The notes under the pieces are model-generated. The model saw nothing but the letters and a program-made list of their open reading frames with translations. It was not told the DNA's origin and did not search any database. Positions 1 to 10,896 of a stretch of 64,000 bases of DNA are shown here, one piece after another. Origin of the DNA: Thalassia testudinum (Eukaryota > Streptophyta > Magnoliopsida > Alismatales > Hydrocharitaceae). The position numbers were made by a program, and so were the translations under genes. Each line of letters begins with the position of its first letter. The first letter of the stretch is position 1. The DNA is taken from the NCBI GenBank assembly GCA_037157565.1, contig JAZHRO010000003.1:44591001-44655000 (forward strand). Reading direction: 5' to 3'.

Positions 1-2885
1 TTGGACAGTAATGATCCAAGATCAGACTTTCTCAAGTTTGATCTTAGATGATTCATATATTGAATTTCTCATCTGATCTATTAGATATGAGCAACGACTG
101 CACAACTGCCCTTTGAAAATGTACTTAAGACATCTGGTGCTACTGCTGTAGTTGCTACTGCTGCTCTGCTAAATCCCAGTAGCAGCACAGCTGCTATTGT
201 CTAAAGCTGCTACTGCAGCTGTTGCTTCTGCTGGATGATCGGAATTGAAGGGGCAGTGGCTGGGATTTGAATTGTCTTAGATAGCTAATATGTGTATTAG
301 TGTGCACTTAACATGTACAAGCTTTCATGTATGATTAATGAACTTTAAATCTCTTTTAGATAGCTTGTATTGTGATTTGAATCTTTTGTCCGCTAACATG
401 CATGCATAATTGCCCATTGTTACAAATTGATGAAATTTGTAATAGCAATTGGGTTTAACTGTCCATATACTTCTTATATGTTATGTTGAATGTTCTTGAA
501 TGTTTAAAGCTCATGTTCAGCACATAGAACCCACTCTAGTGCCTTAGGACTCACATGAAACATCCCTTTTAGGCCTAAAATGTACTTCCTCTGTAAATAA
601 ATAAAAACACTATAAAAATCCAAAAAGAAAAAGTGTAGTGAGTAGGATTAGATATATTTTTACGTGTATACCACGTTTAAAGGTCATTTGAACCCCTATC
701 TTAATAGAACATACCAGTCGACAGTTTAGTATACATTTAGACATAATAAAAGTCTCCAAACATAAAATAATTACAAAAACACTCTATTTCTCTCACCTCT
801 CTCTGTCTCTCTCACCTCCTACCTCTATAAAACCCATGAAAACCATAAAATGCAGAAAAACTTCAAAAATACACAAAAACACTATGTATATTATGTAAAT
901 ACATGTATATATAAGCTATTTACTAAGTTATATATATGTATATAGTGTTTAATGTATATAACTATATATATAACTTATGTACATATTCTACAATATAAAT
1001 TAAATATTTAAGATAACTTAAATTATATATAACCTATTTATATACTTAACTATTAATTATGTTAACTTATATGTACTGTAGGCTATGTAAACTAATAAAC
1101 TCCTATAAATAACATTATTTACTATTGATACTGTACATATGTATATATCTATGTATAATGTACATTAATATACCTGTAACATAATTTAATCATGTATATA
1201 CAATAAATAATTAATTTATTAAGTTCTCAAGTTACTAAGTTAAATTAGAATAAATGAGTAAATTAAGTTATTAATGAACTAATTTTTACTATTATTTTAA
1301 GTAATTTAACTATATTTATAATGTATTGTACTATTTATACTTAATTTAAATGTAAAACACACTGAAATCACTTTTTTAAATGCATATAAATTAAAATAAA
1401 ACATGTAAAATATAATAAAAAACTGTATTGAATACTTTATTATGTATATTAACTCTGTAATAAGTCAATTTGACAATCAATTAACTAATTTATACTATAA
1501 TTAATAAGTGAAATCTTAATTTAACTTGTATAAAGTGTAAACTTTAGCTAATTTATTTATATAGTAAATATAATTATTTTTATAAATAAAATAAATAATT
1601 ATATAGCCATATATAAGGTCATAACATGCATATAATTTGTTTGGAAAATGGAATTAATTTGGGCCCTCGATTCAAGCTAAATCACACACTAGTGCGTTGG
1701 AGCAACAGTGCCTCAGGGCAGCACAATAGTGCCACATCGTGGCTGTGTAAGCACCCGATGTGCTTTAAATTATTTTTGTGTTTCACTCCCCTCAGTCGTC
1801 AAGCATCGGGCATTACTTATCACGTACCCTCTCCCCTCTATTCTCGGAGAATGAATGAATTGAGATTGAACATTTAGTGCGGTGCATGGGCTGGGAGCCG
1901 TGCACAGTGCGTAGGCCAAATTGGGCCTATTAATGAGCCTAAAACAATATTAAAGCCTAATTAAACAATTAGGGTGGCTTTAGTAAAGATCTGGTCCCAC
2001 CCGTGAGGATGCTATGTATCCCTTGAAAAGGCTGCCTGCTAATTAATTAACATACTTTTCCCATTAGGGAGGATTAATTAAGGTGATTAACAAAGAAGAA
2101 AGGGCATCTGAAATTGGATAAGTGTCTGAAGAGGCCTTATGCCTCTGTGAGTTGTGTGTGTGAATGTGTATATATGTGTTAGATAGTATATATGTATATA
2201 TGTATACTGATAATGTATATAGTATATATATAAATAATATAATGTAGTGTATATACAGTATATATTATGTAATATGTTTGAGCTCTATCTTGTATATAAA
2301 TAACATTAAAGCTTTAGTGATAGATATAAACGTCATTGTAGATAGTATATATGTAGTAAAGACCCAATTTTAACCTTAGCTTATATATATAGTTTTTCTA
2401 AGGTTTAGCGACACTTATACATGTCCCTGTACATGCATTATATGTTATTATATGTTGTAGTATATTAAGTTAAATTAGTATAGTATATATTATTACTTAT
2501 TATTGTACATATATCTTAGTATTAGTGTTATAAGATGTAAATAGAGAGTATAGAGTATTTAATTATGGTTTTTAATGCTTGTTTGTAGATAGTTGTTTTT
2601 AAGTATTATATTGATTTGTAATTCATTCCTGTGTATACAATTGTTTCATTCTTTGATTATTTCAATTTTTCATTCATAATTGTACATAAAACTAGTCCTT
2701 TTGGAATTAAAGAATCTTATTGGACTTAGAGAGTTATGTATATCAATAACTGCCTCTTAGTGAATGACTTGGAATAAACCAGTAAAATAAAGTATATAAA
2801 TAAAATTGACGCAACAACGGTTTGTATTTGTGACATATATTACAACAACGACCCTTTTTATACGAACCAGTAGTCGACCACCACA
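1..2885 (+). repeat. R1 5' LTR, 3' part (5' end outside window)
   Basis: The segment ends in CCACCACA five bases before the primer-binding site, as a 5' LTR should. It contains a TATA box at 826 and a very AT-rich stretch at about 870-1620 and 2150-2560 with many TATATA/GTATAT runs. No coding signal was seen; short ORFs such as 1626-1877 have no recognisable content. Confidence 0.55.
826..833 (+). promoter_or_regulatory. Putative TATA box of R1 5' LTR
   Basis: TATAAAAC follows a CT-rich stretch (CTCTCACCTC repeats at 790-825), a common plant promoter arrangement. The position within the LTR fits a U3/R boundary. Inference from motif and place only. Confidence 0.4.
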
Positions 2886-2890
2886 ATTTT

Positions 2891-2908
2891 TGGCGCCGTT
2901 GCTGAGGA
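2891..2908 (+). other. R1 primer-binding site (tRNA-Asp)
   Basis: TGGCGCCGTTGCTGAGGA matches the complement of the plant tRNA-Asp(GTC) 3' end at 16 of 18 positions, starting five bases after the LTR terminal CA. Confidence 0.85.
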
Positions 2909-5296
2909 CAAAACCCGACAACAACACTTTATTGTGATCGTTTGACGAATGTCACAGAAAGTCAATTATTTTTTGCATTGTTTCCAGGGTGGCAACTCTC
3001 TATACGCCAAAATTATTCCTGAATTCTTTATATGCATATATTATTCTTTGTATATAAACATTCATTCATTCATATTCTTCATTGTATATAGTGATTCTTT
3101 TATTCATATTCTTGTTGTATATACATTCTTTTTTTTGTTATATTCTTTTATTCCTTTTGTATATTGATTTTGACTAATCATTTTTCTTTCGCTTGTTTTC
3201 ATGGTACCTGAGGAGGAGTTGGAGGAGAATGACTACTTCCTAGTTTTTCTTCGACTTCAGGACTTCCTCAACGAAACCATGTTTAGAATAGATGAGACAT
3301 TAGGATTTAGGTTTAGATTTTATTTTTAGTTTTAGGATTCTTTGTATAGTCATATGTTGTGAGAGCATGTTCTCACACATTTGATGTAATAATGTGGACT
3401 ATGGGCACTCATTTATTCTTTTATTCTTTTTCATTTTAGGTTTTTTGATTTGATTTGATTTATTGCGTTAAAAAACAAAAAATTGCACAATTGGAAAAGA
3501 TCAAAAATATTTCATCTTTACTTATCTAGCAGTAGCATGACATAGGCATGCCATCCTAGGATTGCATCAATTCCTACTAGATTTACTTTATGTCAATGTG
3601 CATTAAATGTTGAGAGCTAGGGCCAGGTATGATTTCTAACTTTCTTAAGTTCCTGCCATCGTTGCATTGGACATAATTAAGCAAGACCACCACTTGTTTG
3701 CAAAAGATTAAAAAGTGAGACTAGCTGCATGAAATTCACTCTTAAAGAGAAGAACCTAATTAAATTTGTGACTCAATTAAATTATTTGAAACCCTGTGTG
3801 GTTTTTCATTGAGATTCTGTTGATTGATTCTATCGTGTACACAGCACACGATCACATAAGGTAGACAAAAACACACTTCTATCTTATCTCTCTGTGCACC
3901 CACAAGAACATGGATTCGTACGCTAGTCTTATCCAAGTTCTGGGTGGATTAAAAGGTCTACACATCATTAGGTTTCTCTTAGGATGAGTACGATTGCATT
4001 GATAATATTTGTTTGTGCACTACATTTTTCGTAGCTGACCAATTGGAAAAATTCGCAACCTTTGTCTCGCTTGAATGTTGTGGTCTTGATTCTGAGATTG
4101 AGATTTTGTTTGGTTAGATTGATTTTGCCATGAGTTTGTGATTGCTTCGTGAAATGCTTTCAAAAATCGAACTCATGGACGGTAGATGTTCTTGACACCA
4201 ACCACTAGTACTTTTTTTGGGTACTGATGCCCGAGTCACCTACACTTCCTCCTTCTCATAGTTTCCTTCAGGGAAGGAACTGTGAACGATCCATTTGTGA
4301 CACTACTATCCTGGAGGAACCTTTGTTCCTCAATATTCTGATCCATCTACACCTTACTCTGATCAGCAATCACCTCTTCTTCCCAACCCAAATTCATCTT
4401 CTTCATCTTAACTCTACATTAATTGATTGAAGAGGTGGACGCTGTAGGTTATTTCTGGATATACTCTGTCTGTTTACTTGGTCCTTAAGCCAAGTAATTT
4501 TGAGATGATTTGATTCTGTCTACTTGGACCTTGTGCCAAGTATTTGATTCTGATTCTGATGCATACTGATTATGGAGCCATTCTTCACCTTTGAGAATGA
4601 CAAACCTCATTCCATTCTTCATGATCTAAATCTTTTATTGTGCTTCATTGACCTGTCAATTCTCACCCATCTTTTTTGGCTCGTAAAAAAAGAAATTCTT
4701 TGGAATAGGTCAAGTATGATCTCCAAGTCCAGTAAATACAATTTTCCACTGAAAAGAAATAAAAATGCTTTCAGGGTGCAATACAAATACCATGTTCCAC
4801 CAAATATTCTTTGAGCCACAAACGTAATAAGAGTTGGGCATGAGTTTTCCTCACTTTTTGAGAATCAATCTGAAAACATGAACTGAAGATAGGACCAACT
4901 TGGACTTAGAAAGAAGTGAAACCCTGGGATTGAGTTTCGAAATTCACCTGGTTAGTCCTGACCCATCACTAAGCACAGCCATAGCCTCTTAGCTTCTGAG
5001 TTTTGTAAAACCCTTTGAGTCCTACAAATTACACTTAAGGTTTAAATATCAAGAGTCCTTGTTGGTTGAGAGATGCCTATGTCATATCTATTTTAAGTTC
5101 TAGTTAGTCTTCGTAAGCAACAGGTTCTCACAAGGTCTACACATAAACACAGCTGGTTTATCAGAAAAATCTTTCAGCTTAAAGATCATCTCTAAACACT
5201 TAACACTTAACATTTTTGAGAAAAAGAAAAGAAAAGTAGATATCTCATCACACTTACCTTCCTAATACCAAAACTACTTCCCACTTTAAAGAGTTG
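2909..5296 (+). other. R1 internal region, no gag-pol
   Basis: No gag or pol motif was found in any frame. A 42-codon ORF lies at 3201, and a Pro/Ser-rich relic at about 4220-4430 ends in a serine run. The rest is AT-rich and stop-dense. A small inverted repeat TCGTGT/ACACGA sits near 3832-3851. Its size and content fit a non-autonomous derivative. Confidence 0.6.
3201..3329 (+). CDS. Small acidic ORF of R1 (42 aa), doubtful
   Basis: An ATG at 3201 opens 42 codons beginning MVPEEELEENDYF and ending at TAG. It lies about 290 bases after the primer-binding site, where a first ORF of the element would be expected, and its start is strongly acidic. I recognise no family. It may be a chance ORF or the truncated start of a lost coding region. 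Confidence 0.2.
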   Translation: MVPEEELEENDYFLVFLRLQDFLNETMFRIDETLGFRFRFYF

Positions 5297-5333
5297 TTTG
5301 CTAAAGGACTAGCAAAACCTAAGCATGGGGGTA
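5297..5333 (+). other. R1 pre-PPT hairpin and polypurine tract
   Basis: Arms TTTGCTA (5297-5303) and TAGCAAA (5310-5316) enclose the loop AAGGAC. After four bases comes the polypurine tract AAGCATGGGGGTA (5321-5333), directly followed by the LTR start TGATG. R2, R3 and R7 carry the same arrangement. Confidence 0.8.
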
Positions 5334-5526
5334 TGATGTGGTGTGGCTCATCATAGCTAAAATGCCCAAGTTAAGCTAGAAACTAAGTTAAACACTATCA
5401 AATTAACACAAAGAAAGGGTTAAGTGTGAGAATTAACAGAAAAGACCCAAAGCACCAAATTTGTGCTAAAAATGCATAATTAGGTCATTTATTGAGATAT
5501 TCTATTAAATAATGTAAAATGATGAA
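5334..5526 (+). repeat. R1 3' LTR, first part
   Basis: It begins with TGATG right after the polypurine tract and has the terminal hairpin TGATG/CATCA (5334-5353, 10-base loop). It is cut at 5527 by the R2 LTR. AT-rich U3-like sequence without coding signal. Confidence 0.75.
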
Positions 5527-8311
5527 TGTTGACGAGGCAAAATTGTGTTTTAAAAGATGTCACGTTGTAATATAGATGAAATTGCCATGAAAACAAATAA
5601 GAATTTATAACTCGAAAACCAAGGTATCCGAGGTCGAACACAACGTGCAATTGGGTATTTCAAAGCTTAAGAGCACAACTCTCAATTTAATAAAAAGCAA
5701 TAACTAATTCAGCCAAAATTAAAGAGTAATGTCAATGTGGAAATAATGCTAAAAAATCAGACATCTAATAAAAAATTAGACGTCTTAAAAAGTCTTGCTA
5801 CAGTGCTTTGATTTGTGATTTTGGCCTTCTGTGTCTTTACTTTCTCTCTTCTTTCTCTTTCTCTTTGCTCTGCAGCTGTGCTTCTTCTGCCTTGTTCTTT
5901 GGCTTCTTCTTCTTTTCTTCTTTGTCTTTCCTTGTCTTCTTCTTCTGCTCGGCCTCTCCTGCTTCTCTCTTTCTTATGCCCTTGCCTTCTTTCTTCTTTC
6001 TCTTCTTCTTCTGCAGCTAAGTCTTTGCTTCTCTCTTTCTTCTCCTTTTTCCTTCCTTGCTGTGGTTACCGTCTTCCTTGCTAAGTCCTTCAACTGCTAC
6101 CTTCTTCTTCCTCTCTTCTTCTGCCATGCCTCTTCCTTCCTTAGCTCCTTTTCTTTCCTTTCCTGCACAACACCACGCAGCAAAACCTATCCCCTACCTT
6201 CCCTGCGTCTCTCTCTCTCTATTTCTCTCTTCGGTAAGCTCTCCCAGAGCCGGGTAATCGGGTCAGGTGTGAGCCTGGGTCCAGGCTCACTGGCGTGGGT
6301 GTGATGTGCAAAGAGTGCTAGGTTTAGGTAATCGGGTCGAGTGCCATGTCTGCGAGGGCAGGTCGCGGATGAGGCGTGAGCGAGTGAGGGCGAGTGACCT
6401 TACCCCTGTGTACTGGAGGCGATTAGCTGAAAGCAAAAAATAAATATAACTCACATCGCTCACCCCTTAGTTTAAGAGGTGGGACTAAATGTCCCACCCG
6501 CTTCTGCTGGCACCCGTAGGAGATCTTCACTAAATTGGAACAGCTGAAGGCCTCGCAATGACTGCTCTTAGGCTAGATTCACTTGCACACTCAACACGAG
6601 TAGCCTAGAGTCCTGAAGCCTGGACCGCGCGACCTGGAGCTCTAAAGCAAGCAAGCTTTCTTGCGTGTTAATGGCGAATGGAGGCTCAACCCTGCACGAC
6701 ACAAGAATGGCCTTGCGGCCCTGTCAAACAATTGGGAAAGCTTCGCTGTATCACGGCGAAGGTGAGGCGGGGGTTAGCGTGGCTTAGAACGCTGTAGGTG
6801 TGCATGCCTAGGTCGGACTGTGACCATGTGTGTGGGTTTGTTCGATGGAAGTGTGGGGCATGTGTGGCGGTCAGTGGATGGGAGGAAAGTGATCAATGAT
6901 TGATGGCGGAGGTGAAGAGGTTGGTGGCGAGACATGTGGAGGTATGGAGTGATGGATGCATCTCGTCGGAAATGAGGAAGATGAGGGTGGACAGTGGCAG
7001 TCGAGGGGTGGTTTATGAAATAAAAGGAGGGAAAATAAAGAGTGGGAGAAGAGAAACTTATCTTTGGTGATTAGATCAAAGGGGAGGTAGAGGAGATGAA
7101 CAACGCGTATGTGCCATCGTCGGGGAAGACAACCTCGAATTGGAGATGACAGCAACGAGGAGGAGGTCAAAGAAGCGTGCGCTAGTGCAGCGTAATGCGG
7201 AGGAACAAGGTGAAGCGAACCCTGCCACTGGTAAGGTGGCAGAGCGACGGGAGGAGGAAGAGGAGGTTGCCGGAGCTTGCGAGCGTTTTGACCGGAGATG
7301 AGGAGGGAAGAAATTGAGAGGGTATCGATTGCCAAATCAAGCTTGGGAGATGTGCAAAGGACCAAGGGTCCTTTTATAGCTGCTGGCCGAGCCTCTTGTG
7401 CATGGAGGGTAAGCCTTCCAGTGCAAAAACCTCACCAGAGAAGGAAGGTGCGTAGGACACCCAAATCTCTCAAGCATTCGCACGAGAGATTGGGTGAAAA
7501 TCTGATCTGGAGATTGCGTTCAGATGAGGAGAAATCCTCAGAGAATCTCCCTTCCAAATCTGGGAGGAGATCTCTGAGGATTCGAGGAGACATCAGCCTT
7601 AAATCCTCACCAAAGTGGGATTCCTCCATTGTAATGGTGGAGGGACCTGAATGCAAGGGTGGTGAGGAAGCTAGGGGGCCTGTGTAAGGGTTTTTCAAAA
7701 GTTAGGGGCCGTAATGTAATTGGGTGGATCATTTTGCAAAGTAGGTCAAGATGACCTTCCCTTAGGCCCAAATTTTGGTACAAACCTAATTTGGACCTAA
7801 GGAATCCAATGATGAAGTTGGATTTTAGGTTTGACCATGTTTAACTAGACATTTTGCACAAAAATCTAAATTAGGTTAAATATTGAACCAGGACCTTAAT
7901 CTAGGTCAAAATAGGTTCCGAAGGCCAAATTGAAAGTTATAAACCATAGGGGATATTTTCCCATTAATTTTAGAGGGTTTAGTTGATTTTTATCTTGACT
8001 CGAACCTTGTTGAATTAAGCGGGTCTATTTTAGGGTTACATAATGTCATTTAATTCTTGGATTGCATAATAACCCATTTCTGACTAAACCAACCCACTTT
8101 TTATCTTATTAAGTCCAATTGACCTATGTTTAACCCTTGAGGAATCCTGTTGATGCACTATAATGGTAAAATTGGAATTTTACCCTTTAGTTCATGTTTC
8201 CTTCTCAGAGTAAGCCCTTGACTTAGGTCTTCCTTTAGGTTATGTAGGAGTTTTTGTTTACTTTATCAGGTCAAAATGAGTTAGTTAGGGCTCATGATGA
8301 GGCTCTCATCA
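5527..8311 (-). repeat. R2 3' LTR (left copy)
   Basis: It runs on the minus strand from TGATGAG (8311) to GTCAACA (5527) and pairs along its length with the LTR at 37030-39846. It holds a TATA box at 7371-7378, an uninterrupted CT-rich tract at 5818-6120 (GA-rich in the sense strand), an AGACGTCT palindrome at 5778 and a CTTCG/CGAAG quasi-palindrome at 6741. ORFs here (5808-6304, 6871-7365) are low-complexity or shared only as LTR sequence, not genes. Confidence 0.92.
7371..7378 (-). promoter_or_regulatory. TATA box, R2 3' LTR
   Basis: The minus strand reads TATAAAAG followed by GACC, at the same place in both R2 LTRs and in the R5 LTR. Confidence 0.65.
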
Positions 8312-8349
8312 TACCCCCATGCCTAGATTTTGCTAGTCCCTTAGCAAAA
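8312..8349 (-). other. R2 polypurine tract and pre-PPT hairpin
   Basis: In the minus strand, arms TTTTGCTA and TAGCAAAA (8328-8349) enclose the loop AGGGAC, then GGCATGGGGGTA (8312-8323) abuts the LTR start TGATGAG. Confidence 0.85.
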
Positions 8350-9955
8350 TTTTAAGATTTTAACATCTATTCTAGACAATGAATTTCTTCTACTAGTTGT
8401 GTTAAGTGCTTTTTCGTTTTCTTTTGTGATTAGGTCAGAATGCCGATAATAGGCCTAGAGGTACTCAAGTACCAACCAAAATCTAGACCTGACCCGCTTT
8501 AGCCTCAGTCCTCTGCAAAGGTTTTTAAGGCCTACAGAAACTATCCTAGGGTTCGTTGGACTCCGCAGCTAAAGCACCCGTGCTTGAGACATTTTTAGCC
8601 TAGGTTCAGTTTGCAGTGTGTTTTTGTAAGAGAGAGACAATTGATTTATTTGTTTGGAGAGTTTTCGCTCTCTTTTTCTTTTTTATTTTTAGCTTCAGAT
8701 TGGCTTCTCAACACGGTCTGTATTGGATTCCACGTTCCCATCATCAATCCTCAAGGGTCCTTGGCAATCGATGCTTCGTGATATCACCGCCCATCGCAAC
8801 CCCCAGAACCCTTGCTTTTGAGATTTCGAGATAACCCCACCCATGGTGTTCCGTGGCCGAATCCAGACCTTGGCAATCGACATTTCGTGATAATGCCACC
8901 CATGGTATCTGAACCAGCAGAGTGCTTACATGCCCCTGGTAGGATATTTAAATATCCTAAGAGACAAACACCGAGGAGACGATATGTTGTTATGCATCTT
9001 CGAGGGGAATTTTCCGCCTCTCTACACTGCGAACTCGTCCAAATCAACTTGTGTTGATCAGCTGCTCTTAATCTAGGAAACCTTTTCAGAACCTAAAAAT
9101 GCTTTTGCGTGATTTTGATAGTTATGTGCACTGAACCAGATTGTGTGTGAATTAGGGTGCTTAGGTTACCAAATCCCGTAAACTGAATGTCAGTTAACGA
9201 GGCCGAATACTCCCTATGCCTTAGACCTAATACTTAAGCTTCACATATTCCCCAACCTCTTGAGGAGTATCCAGATTTTAGCGGGTAATTGAATTTTTAA
9301 GCCTAAGAGTCTAGCCTAAAAGGCATAAAGTTAGCGTTCCTACTAATCTCTTTTGTATCTCCTTAGCACTTTTTTCTTATGTTTCTTTTTCATGATGTGG
9401 TCTAGAACTTCAGTTAATCCTTTAATCTTTTACTAATGACTATTCTTTTTTTCTTCTTTTTCATTTTGTGCTCCTTTTTGGCATTTTACTCTTTTCCTCA
9501 TATTTTTTATAGCCCATAAAATCTTTCTCTCTCCCCTCAATTTTTTTTATTTGTCCAAATTTTTCAATTTTTTTGGTTTTTTTGTGATATGTAACTTTTT
9601 TTGTTGAAACCTTTTCTTGATATGAGTTTTCCTGACATTTTGCACTTTCATACCCCCCATGCCTACGATTTGCGATGTCTCCATTTTAAATTAGGTGGGT
9701 TTGAATTCAGCTTAGTTCATTCATTAGGATAGGTGTTGGGTGAGTGAACAAGTCGAGGTGACTGTTGCAAATGATTTTTAGACTCGGGTACGGGTACCTG
9801 AGGTGGAGTCGGCTATGCTAATGGATAAACCCTAAAGTGCAATATGAATTCAGCATGGAAATGTTAAGAAAGGTTTTGGGCTTTTTTTTTAAAAGAATGA
9901 CGGGTTGCCTCCCATTAAGCGCTGAGTTTTACGCCATCGGCTGGGTGTAATGATC
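8350..9955 (-). other. R2 3' untranslated region
   Basis: Non-coding region between integrase and polypurine tract, alignable by eye with R5 (43533-44868), R7 (56783-58293) and part of R4 (29478-30123). In sense order it holds a GGGAGGCAACCC motif (about 9903-9918), a covarying hairpin (9783-9802), an internal polypurine-like motif TAGGCATGGGGGGTA (9651-9665), an A-rich purine stretch (about 9400-9620), and a region with GAGCTAGAAATC-type and TGGCATTATC-type conserved words. Confidence 0.75.
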
Positions 9956-10891
9956 TCAGGGAGAATGGAGGATAAAGGATGACTCAGCGAAATCTGTATT
10001 GGTCATGCCAATGAACGGTTTGATTCTCTGACCGTTCACGACAAAAGGTTCGGAATCATGGCTGAGTGGATTGATCTCAACAGTTCCATTTCCAAAGATT
10101 CGTCAGACTAGGTTGGGTCTGATCCACATAGATCATAGCTTTCCTGGGAATAATTTGAGTCGGGCATCAAAGAGTAGAACCTTTTGACCAGGATGAAAGA
10201 TCTTTCTAGAAATGTGTTTGTTGTGAAAGGCTTTAACACATTCTTTGTAATTTTGCGAGTTCTCATATGCGTCATGGTGTAATTCATCAATCTCGCTCAT
10301 TTGAAGCTTTCTATGGGTTCCAGCCTTAGAAAGATCTAAGTTGCAATTCTGTACTGCCCAATAGGCTTTATGCTCTAATTCGACGAAGAGGTGACATGCC
10401 TTCTTGTACACCAGTCTGAAGGGAGACATACCTAATTGGGTCTTGTAGGTGGTCCTATAGGCCAACAATGCTTCCGGAAGCTGAGATGACCAATCCTTCC
10501 TGTCAGGTCGAACAGTAACCTGGAGGATTTTCTTGATCTTCCAGTTTGATAGCTCAGATAGACCATTTGTTTAGGGGTGGTAAGGAGTAGAGATTTGATG
10601 CGACACCCCGTATTTGGTCATCAGTGACCTGAACCGAGCGTTTGTGAAATGGGTCCCTCCATCGGAAATTATTGCTCATGGAATCCCAAACTTGAGAAGA
10701 TGTTTTGATGAATGAATCTGATAACAACCTTGTGATCATTGGTTTAGGTCAGAATGGCTTCTATCCACTTGGACACGTAGTCAATGGCGAGTAAGATGTA
10801 TTCGAAGCCATTCGAGATAGGGAAGGGTCTCATAAAATCAATCCCCCAAATGTCAAAAATCTCGCATACCAAGATCGGCTGTAAAGGCATC
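9956..10891 (-). pseudogene. R2 integrase, core and C-terminal part (broken)
   Basis: Minus-strand translation shows the integrase core start WGIDFM, the second catalytic block ISDGGTHF, a block with YHP and TNGL, then WAYRT-like LLAYRTTYKTQLGMSPFRLVY and the typical ending VVNGQRIKPF. In-frame stops sit after ILT, after GIP, after YHP and in the C-terminal part; those I could compare with relatives are explained by CAA/CGA to TAA/TGA. The N-terminal zinc-binding part lies at 31321-31763, beyond the R3 insertion. The reading frame ends at TGA 9956-9958. Confidence 0.85.
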
Positions 10892-10896
10892 ATGTC
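10892..10896. repeat. Target-site duplication of R3 (ATGTC), left copy
   Basis: ATGTC precedes the R3 LTR start here and follows its end at 31316-31320. This proves that 10897-31315 entered as one unit into the R2 integrase gene. Confidence 0.95.

Noticed and set aside
870..1620. AT-rich stretch as a MITE or matrix attachment region
   Set aside because: No terminal inverted repeats or target duplication could be found; simple AT richness inside an LTR is not enough.
2891..2908. tRNA-Asp gene fragment
   Set aside because: Only the 18-base complement next to an LTR end is present: a primer-binding site, as at 13100, 26741, 37009, 53770 and 61246.
5808..6304. Overlapping ORFs rich in Ser, Leu, Phe and Cys that look like a membrane protein
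   Set aside because: They come from the CT-rich tract of the R2 LTR; similar ORFs appear at 37311-37824 and 54064-54400 for the same reason.
6871..7365. 164-codon minus-strand ORF with a weak counterpart at 38131-38619
   Set aside because: LTR sequence upstream of and across the TATA box; conservation is that of the LTR pair.
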